From contig DAHE01000030.1 in assembly GCA_002508315.1 (NCBI GenBank), positions 1 to 27,212 of the forward strand: 27,212 bases of DNA, given 5' to 3'. Of the stretch, positions 22,977-27,212 are shown piece by piece. The notes beneath the pieces were generated by a model. It did not search any database and was not told the origin of the DNA. It saw nothing but the letters and a program-made list of their open reading frames with translations. Made by a program: the position numbers and the translations under genes. The stretch's first letter is position 1, and each line of letters begins with the position of its first letter. The DNA is from Thermocladium sp. UBA166. GTDB lineage: Archaea; Thermoproteota; Thermoprotei; Thermoproteales; Thermocladiaceae.

Positions 22977-24014
22977 ATGCTGGTCAGGGTTAGATCGAGG
23001 TTTGCGAATGATGTGGAGAAAGAGTTAGATCTATCTCCCATTACCTTAATTACGGGGTTTCCGGGGATCGGTAAATCATTGGTTTTGAAGACGATATATG
23101 GGCTTCTATCCGGGGTAGGCAGCGATTTGGGCTTGATCTTAATGCCGAATGGAAGCGTGGAATTAACGTTCAATACATCACAGTGGAGGCTTGACAGGAT
23201 AAATGATAGATTATCGACCGCTAATTTGCCGACCATTGATGGCTTGATCACAATATCGGTGTCGCGACGTGGGAATGATGTGGAGCAAGCCGTGAAAACA
23301 GATAAGGGAACTCTCTTGGTGGCGAGGAGGAGTAGTGAGGGTAGTTCCATAAAGGTACCCCTTGATGTAGAGGTGAAGGATGGGGGATTATTTCTATCCA
23401 TTGATGGACTATCATTAAGGGGCAGCAATGCAGTGCAGTTAATAGATGAGTTTGCATCCCTCTATGAGACGGTCATAGATGCCGTTAAATTCCTTGCCGA
23501 TCAGATAGGAAAGCTACGGGTTTATTACTTGGGTCCATATTTCGATTTTCCCGAGGTTTGCAGGATAAGCGGGGAGAAGTGGGTGGGCAACCATGGCGAG
23601 CACGCCGCGGAGATTCTGGCGAGGCTGAGCATGGATCCTAAAATGGATGGGAAAATGCGGTTCTTGAGGAAGGCGTTGGATCAATTAGGGTATAGGAGAC
23701 TACGCGCGGGTTTGGTGGGGGATGGAATTGGAATAACATATGTAGATAAGAACGGCAATGAAGTGATGGGAGGGGAATTACCTTGCAGTCTAAAGAATAT
23801 ATTGACTATTTCGGCTCAATTAATGGTAAGTGAGTCGGGCAGCATAATACTAGTGGATAACATGGATTACTGCTTGGACGAGAAGTCAAGCTCTATCTTG
23901 GCATCCCTACTAAAGGAATTGGGGGCAGGTAAGCAAGTAATTGGAGAAGTCCACACGCAGCTTCTTTCTAATTTAGTGGACAGCAACTACGTTACCATCC
24001 ATGCGGTTGGGTGA
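22977..24014 (+). CDS. P-loop ATPase, ABC/SMC-like (AAA_21-type), unknown role
   Basis: A 345-aa soluble protein with Walker A GFPGIGKS (27-34) close to the N-terminus and a beta-rich insertion (about 60-150). A helical middle follows (about 150-250), then a C-terminal ATP-binding lobe: a signature-like LPCSLKNILTISAQL (268-282), Walker B SIILVDNMD (289-297) and a switch-like H326 (EVHTQLLS). The layout resembles OLD/RecF/AAA_21 ATPases, where the signature and Walker B come late. The Walker B aspartate is followed by Asn rather than the usual catalytic Glu (VDNMD), which may slow hydrolysis. A TATA box at 22946-22955 is about 27 bp upstream. It sits 6 bp before the PUA-domain gene and is surely co-transcribed with it. 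Function unknown. Confidence 0.8.
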   Translation: MLVRVRSRFANDVEKELDLSPITLITGFPGIGKSLVLKTIYGLLSGVGSDLGLILMPNGSVELTFNTSQWRLDRINDRLSTANLPTIDGLITISVSRRGNDVEQAVKTDKGTLLVARRSSEGSSIKVPLDVEVKDGGLFLSIDGLSLRGSNAVQLIDEFASLYETVIDAVKFLADQIGKLRVYYLGPYFDFPEVCRISGEKWVGNHGEHAAEILARLSMDPKMDGKMRFLRKALDQLGYRRLRAGLVGDGIGITYVDKNGNEVMGGELPCSLKNILTISAQLMVSESGSIILVDNMDYCLDEKSSSILASLLKELGAGKQVIGEVHTQLLSNLVDSNYVTIHAVG

Positions 24015-24020
24015 ATCCTG

Positions 24021-24497
24021 ATGAAGACGCGGGATCCCTACTTAATACGCAGGGCCCTATTCATAATAGGCTACGAGTATGGTCATAAAGCCGCGGATAG
24101 ATTGTCTGGGGGCGACTTAATGGTGGAATACAACGTGGCCCTTAATAGGATCAAGCAATTGTATTATAATGGAGAGCTGGCCTTCACGATAAGGGCAAGC
24201 GATGGTTACTTGCTGCCAACAATGCTGGGCGCCGAGTTCATAGATTCCCACGCCGTTGTGAAGGGCGACGCCATCCCCTTCATAATGAAGGGAAGGAACG
24301 TGCCTAAATCGATGGTAATCAAGATAGTGAATGCCAGGGCAGGCATGGATATAGCTGTGCGAGATGAAGCTGGAAGCTTGGTGGCAGTGGGTCGCCTGCT
24401 TATCTCGCCTGATGAATTAAGGGGGGTCGGGCGGGGATTCATCATAAGGATCCGGCAGCATCGAGGAAACCGCGAACTTGAGGATGCAGTGAATTAA
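24021..24497 (+). CDS. PUA-domain protein, putative RNA-binding
   Basis: A 158-aa protein in two parts. Residues 1-75 form a helical region (YLIRRALFIIGYEYGHKAADRL, then ALNRIKQLYYNGELAFTIRA). Residues about 78-150 match the PUA fold: HAVVKGDAIPFIMKGRNVPKSMV, then the typical MDIAVRDEAGSLVAVGRLLISPDEL with the conserved AVGR and a basic end GRGFIIRIRQHRG. PUA domains bind tRNA or rRNA in modification enzymes such as archaeosine transglycosylase and pseudouridine synthases. No catalytic domain accompanies it, so it is probably an accessory RNA-binding factor. It follows the ATPase gene by 6 bp. Its 3' end overlaps nnr on the opposite strand by 56 bp. Confidence 0.8.
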   Translation: MKTRDPYLIRRALFIIGYEYGHKAADRLSGGDLMVEYNVALNRIKQLYYNGELAFTIRASDGYLLPTMLGAEFIDSHAVVKGDAIPFIMKGRNVPKSMVIKIVNARAGMDIAVRDEAGSLVAVGRLLISPDELRGVGRGFIIRIRQHRGNRELEDAVN

Positions 24498-26034
24498 CTG
24501 CAATCCTCCTTACATCGTAGAACATGCTTAACACCTTGGGGAGCCTCTCAACAACATCCAGGGGAGTCATGTGAAAACCCTTATCTATCACTGCCAAATC
24601 GCCTGCCAGCCCCGTTATGAATGCCGCCAGCGAGGCAGCCTCCATTAGATCTCCAATCTTAAATGCTAAGTAGGCGGTCACCCCAGTCAGCACATCCCCC
24701 GTTCCTCCTATGGACATTCCTGGATTACCGGTCTTATTTAGCCTCAACCTGGCACCATCAGTTATAATATCCGTATTACCCTTTAACAACACTATTGTGC
24801 CGGGAGCCTTTTCGGCGACGGTTCTCTTGGCCGCCTCCCCTCTCTCCAAGGGATCCGTTGGGACCTCAATATTGAAGAGGCTCTTGAACTCGCCTGCATG
24901 AGGGGTAACCACGTTTCCCCTCAATAGGTCCAGCCTACCGGCATTCCCCACGGCCTTTATGGCATCCGCATCTATCACTACCCTCTTGCCTAGCCTCATT
25001 GCATTCTCCAACAGCTTTAGAACCGCTGCTTGGGTTTCGGCCGATAGCCCTAAACCAGGCCCTATGGCTACCACGTGGAATTTCTCCATCTCTTTCGTTA
25101 ATAACTCCACGTGAGAATCACCCAGGGAATCCCCCTCCATTGGAATAGCTATTATGCTGGGATTATTGCTTCGTATATCGTGCGCTACATCGCGTGGGGC
25201 ATATACGTCCACTAAATCCGCTCCCATGGTTAATGCCGATAATGCCGTGAACATCACGGCGCCAGTATAATACTTGGAGCCCCCTATCACCATTATTTTA
25301 CCGTTATCTCCCTTCTTGGAATTGGCGTCCCTTTCATAATTGAGCATCAGCATATCGCCAGCGCCCACCAGCAGCTCGGCATCCTTGGGAATTCCTATAT
25401 CGGCCACTATTAATTCCCCTACAAAGCTCTTGGCATCATCTAAGAGCAAGCCACGCTTTGCTTTATGCATTGTGACGGTTAACGCCGCCTTGACCGCCTT
25501 ATCCCATACCTTGCCTGAATCCGAGTCCAAGCCGCTTGGGACATCAACTGCTATTTTCGGCGCGGGGGACATATTCATTAAGTCGATCGCCGTTGCGTGT
25601 GGTTGTCTCAATCTACCCTTAACCCCAATTCCCAGTACAGCATCTATTATCACGTGGGGCCATTTCAATATCAAGTCTTGATTCATCAACAGGGAATACT
25701 CGTCGCGCGCCTCCACTATCTTGCACCTCAATAGGTTAATGCATAGCCTTACATTACTCGCCGCCGGCTCCTCAGAGACATCGCTGATCTTGCCCAGCAA
25801 TATTATGATGACGTTTCTATCACTATTCAGCAAATACCTAGCAGCTACTATACCATCGCCTCCATTATTGCCCAGCCCCGCTACCACGGTTATGTTGCTG
25901 GCAGTGGGGTATCTGCTTAACGTGGCATCGGCAACGGCCTTTCCGGCGTTCTCCATCAATATTCTATCGCTTATGCCTAGGTATTCGGCATTTTTATCAA
26001 GGATTCTCATTTCGAGCGTGGATATTCCATCCAT
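24442..26034 (-). CDS. nnr: Bifunctional NAD(P)H-hydrate repair enzyme (epimerase and ADP/ATP-dependent dehydratase)
   Basis: Repairs damaged nicotinamide cofactors: an N-terminal YjeF_N epimerase interconverts R and S hydrates, and a C-terminal ribokinase-like dehydratase restores NAD(P)H. N-domain marks are ENAGKAVADA, GNNGGDG (55-61) and DVPSGLDSDSG. C-domain marks are MVIGGSKYYTGA, GPGLGLS, TPHAGEF and TGNPGMSIGGTGDVLTG, with the final GTGD characteristic of the nucleotide and catalytic site. I use ATG 26034 (MDGISTLEM) rather than the TTG at 26052; a TATA-like CGTTATATTTTC (complement, about 26053-26064) then lies about 26 bp upstream. The 530-aa length fits the fused form. Its 3' end overlaps the PUA gene. 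Confidence 0.95.
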   Translation of the reverse strand: MDGISTLEMRILDKNAEYLGISDRILMENAGKAVADATLSRYPTASNITVVAGLGNNGGDGIVAARYLLNSDRNVIIILLGKISDVSEEPAASNVRLCINLLRCKIVEARDEYSLLMNQDLILKWPHVIIDAVLGIGVKGRLRQPHATAIDLMNMSPAPKIAVDVPSGLDSDSGKVWDKAVKAALTVTMHKAKRGLLLDDAKSFVGELIVADIGIPKDAELLVGAGDMLMLNYERDANSKKGDNGKIMVIGGSKYYTGAVMFTALSALTMGADLVDVYAPRDVAHDIRSNNPSIIAIPMEGDSLGDSHVELLTKEMEKFHVVAIGPGLGLSAETQAAVLKLLENAMRLGKRVVIDADAIKAVGNAGRLDLLRGNVVTPHAGEFKSLFNIEVPTDPLERGEAAKRTVAEKAPGTIVLLKGNTDIITDGARLRLNKTGNPGMSIGGTGDVLTGVTAYLAFKIGDLMEAASLAAFITGLAGDLAVIDKGFHMTPLDVVERLPKVLSMFYDVRRIAVNSLHPQVRGFLDAAGSL

Positions 26035-26141
26035 GCCATTATAGTTTAGCAAGAAAATATAACGTTTTTCCGCGTTTAACCCCGCTCTAGTCTAACAGGC
26101 AAATATGATAATTGAAAAATATCTGCATCTTGATTATTTAA

Positions 26142-26618
26142 TCACGCCACGTGCAGTATCAATGCATCTATCGAATACGGTCCGGCGCCCGTTAGCAACA
26201 ACAGCAGTGCTCCTACGAAGAACAAGAAATCCAAATCCCATCCTGGGCTCATGCCTGTGGGGAAGGGCTTCTTCATCTTGGTGGAGCTAACTATGACAAG
26301 CGCTATGAAGTATATCGTGAGTACAGCTGCGGTGAAGCCCGTTAATAATCCAAGCATTATAAGTATGGATCCGAAGAACTCTATTACTGCAGCTAAGTCA
26401 AAGAGTGCTGGCGATATTCCCATCTGCCTCATTCCATCTCTTAATTGTCTTCTCATACGTGATCCAGGCATTTTAGGTATGCCATGAGGTAGCAGCGTCA
26501 TTCCATATAGTACCCTGAACAACAACAAACCTATGCCGGCCGCGCTGGGTCCCCTGGTCGGCGTTACTATTGCTTGCAGCAGCGCGTAGATCGCATACAT
26601 CATGTAATTGATTGTCAT
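26142..26618 (-). CDS. DoxX-family membrane protein
   Basis: A 158-residue protein with about four membrane segments: around 28-45, 75-95, 97-112 and 130-148. The pattern LLLFRVLYGMTLLPHGIPKM, with a small insert of basic residues, followed by FDLAAVIEFFGSILIMLGLLTGFTAAV, is the DoxX family arrangement. The first DoxX was found as a subunit of the Acidianus thiosulfate:quinone oxidoreductase; other members belong to unrelated redox or stress systems. No DoxA/DoxD-like partner is nearby, so its reaction cannot be named. A TATA-like TTTTTAAAC (complement, about 26641-26649) sits about 27 bp upstream of the ATG. Confidence 0.82.
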   Translation of the reverse strand: MTINYMMYAIYALLQAIVTPTRGPSAAGIGLLLFRVLYGMTLLPHGIPKMPGSRMRRQLRDGMRQMGISPALFDLAAVIEFFGSILIMLGLLTGFTAAVLTIYFIALVIVSSTKMKKPFPTGMSPGWDLDFLFFVGALLLLLTGAGPYSIDALILHVA

Positions 26619-26872
26619 AGCAGGCCATTAAATTATTTGTTTAAAAATTTTTGATCCAGTCCCCAGAAATCAGAGGATAACTCCATACCATATTTATTGT
26701 CGATACCAAACACCGTTTCCTAGCCTCCCCTCATAACAGTTAACGTAAATATTTAAATTACAATACCCCTCAATCCACGCGCAACCGCTGAGCCCAACCC
26801 TCACTATAGCCAGATCTCCAATTATTAATTTTATTAATCTAAATGAGATCTCAGATTCAAGCGGAGCATTGA
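26619..26872. other. 254-bp gene-free spacer, DoxX promoter to tRNA 3' end
   Basis: It contains the DoxX promoter at the left and AT-rich sequence throughout. A perfect palindrome TGAGATCTCA is centred near 26848. I see no gene of recognisable family; the minus-strand frame across it (26694-26897) runs into the tRNA and is not credible. Confidence 0.55.
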
Positions 26873-26963
26873 TGCGGCCGGTGGGATTTGAACCCACGAT
26901 CTACGGCGATCCCCCGCTATGGATGGGGGGCCGTCGTCCTGATCCAGACTAGACTACGGCCGC
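26873..26963 (-). tRNA. tRNA-Gly (anticodon CCC) with a 15-nt intron
   Basis: The minus strand folds as a complete tRNA. Acceptor GCGGCCG pairs with CGGCCGC, discriminator A, no encoded CCA. The D-stem is GTCT/GGAC. The anticodon stem is ACGGC (5') with GCCGT (3'). The T-arm is GTGGG-TTCAAAT-CCCAC. Between the anticodon stem strands are 22 nt, so 15 exceed a 7-nt loop. Removing TCCATAGCGGGGGAT leaves the loop CCCCCAC, with anticodon CCC and the intron at the canonical 37/38 site. Intron GGGG pairs with exon CCCC, giving a bulge-helix-bulge-like site. The residue at 33 would be C rather than the usual U. Mature length is 76 nt. The acceptor and D-arm resemble other crenarchaeal Gly tRNAs. The exact intron ends could be off by one or two bases. 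Confidence 0.88.
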
Positions 26964-26985
26964 CTATAGCCCTTCTTTACACAGC

Positions 26986-26997
26986 GGTTTTAAATTT
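26986..26997. promoter_or_regulatory. AT-rich TATA element between tRNA-Gly and the orphan RNA element
   Basis: GGTTTTAAATTT (26986-26997) reads as a TATA box on the complementary strand about 25 bp before the tRNA 5' end. It is nearly symmetrical and could equally drive rightward transcription into the structured element that begins at 26999. Only the tRNA use is well supported. Confidence 0.5.
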
Positions 26998-26998
26998 T

Positions 26999-27119
26999 GG
27001 GGTTTCAAAGAGAAACAACCCCCCTCTCCGCGGGGAAGGGAGCGATTGGCAAGCTCCCGCGGGAAGCAGGAAGCTCCAGCCACGGGGCGTGCCTCATTCA
27101 TAAGGGCAGGGTAGTTCAC
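26999..27119 (+). ncRNA. Orphan omega-RNA-like TnpB/IS605 right-end element
   Basis: A 121-nt run of stable hairpins: GGGGTT (26999-27004) with AACCCC (27017-27022), CCCC-TCTCCGC-GGGG, GGGAGC (27038-27043) with GCTCCC (27053-27058), and TGCC (27090-27093) with GGCA (27104-27107). These enclose GGGAAGCAGGAAGCTCC (27061-27077) and the end GGGTAGTTCAC (27109-27119). GAAGCAGGAA next to hairpins, and GTAGTTCAC at the boundary, are typical of the omega-RNA/right end of IS605-group TnpB elements. Upstream there is only a tRNA, so no tnpB gene remains. A coding remnant PPLRGEGSDWQAPAGSRKL on the same strand recalls a TnpB C-terminus. It is either a decayed element or a stand-alone RNA; identification is from memory. 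Confidence 0.55.
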
Positions 27120-27212
27120 GGACATGATAAGAATCAGCAAGCTTTGTCTTTTAAGGCGGAGCAATCCCTCTAACCCCCCGTTCTCATTCTAATCATGGCT
27201 CCGGCGACCGCG
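27120..27212 (+). other. Window end, possible promoter and start of a truncated gene
   Basis: Past the GTAGTTCAC boundary, CTTTTAAGG (27149-27157) could be a TATA-like box. An ATG at 27195 starts a frame (Met-Ala-Pro-Ala-Thr-Ala) that runs off the window. Spacing of about 40 bp is longer than at the other genes here, so this is a weak call; no product can be guessed from six codons. Confidence 0.2.

Noticed and set aside
26888..27103. 71-codon plus-strand frame across tRNA-Gly and the orphan element
   Set aside because: Its first half is antisense to the tRNA. Only its last 25 or so codons are informative, as a probable TnpB C-terminal remnant.
1..27212. CRISPR array or cas genes
   Set aside because: No regularly spaced direct repeats and no Cas-like motifs were found on either strand.

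Overview
The window looks like a chromosomal segment of a hyperthermophilic or thermoacidophilic crenarchaeon, most likely a Thermoproteia/Thermoproteales-type organism (Caldivirga, Vulcanisaeta or Thermocladium are guesses from memory, not a search). The evidence is a set of archaeal informational genes (Alba, SRP54, TrmY, XPD-like helicase, UPF0179, an intron-bearing tRNA), a tetraether lipid synthase, a KaiC-like ATPase, and a nearly universal promoter layout. Almost every start codon sits 24-30 bp downstream of an AT-rich TATA-like box with little or no leader. I used that spacing, together with family start sites, to choose between alternative starts.

Layout. Positions 1-3617: a LolD/MacB-type ABC ATPase overlapping a large exported coiled-coil surface protein, which converges on thymidylate kinase. 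Positions 3661-5947: an inositol-1-phosphate synthase behind a palindrome-flanked TATA box, then an M24 (Xaa-Pro) peptidase. Positions 6052-7050: Alba and a small polytopic membrane protein on the minus strand. Positions 7086-13330: a CUT1-type carbohydrate ABC transporter split in two. A membrane-anchored binding protein and one polypeptide carrying both permease halves are on the plus strand. The MsmX/MalK-type ATPase, followed directly by an HD phosphohydrolase, is on the minus strand beyond a MobA-like gene. Positions 13367-18298: an XPD-like Fe-S helicase, then the operon KaiC-like ATPase - SRP54 - TrmY. Positions 18365-20268: two small helical proteins (one DUF1641-like), a gene-poor stretch with TnpB/IS605-like relics, and UPF0179. 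Positions 20325-22840: a TrmB-type regulator and a Tes-type radical SAM protein that share one divergent promoter. Positions 22977-26618: a P-loop ATPase with a PUA-domain protein, bifunctional Nnr, and a DoxX-type membrane protein. Positions 26873-27212: tRNA-Gly(CCC) with a 15-nt intron and, back to back with it, an orphan structured element resembling the 3' end (omega-RNA region) of a TnpB element.

How the genes work together. The inositol phosphate synthase and Tes both serve archaeal membrane lipid synthesis. The binding protein, fused permease and MsmX-type ATPase can be assembled into one sugar importer. SRP54, the KaiC-like protein and TrmY are a transcription unit tied to translation and membrane targeting. 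The most unusual material is the set of three or four TnpB right-end-like RNA relics with no tnpB gene in the window, the fused MalF-MalG permease, the overlapping TrmB/Tes promoter with a 15-bp inverted repeat, a tandem palindrome at the UPF0179 start, and the ATPase-PUA pair. I see no CRISPR array, no intact transposase, no rRNA and no phage genes. Family names come from motif recognition and memory; no database was searched.
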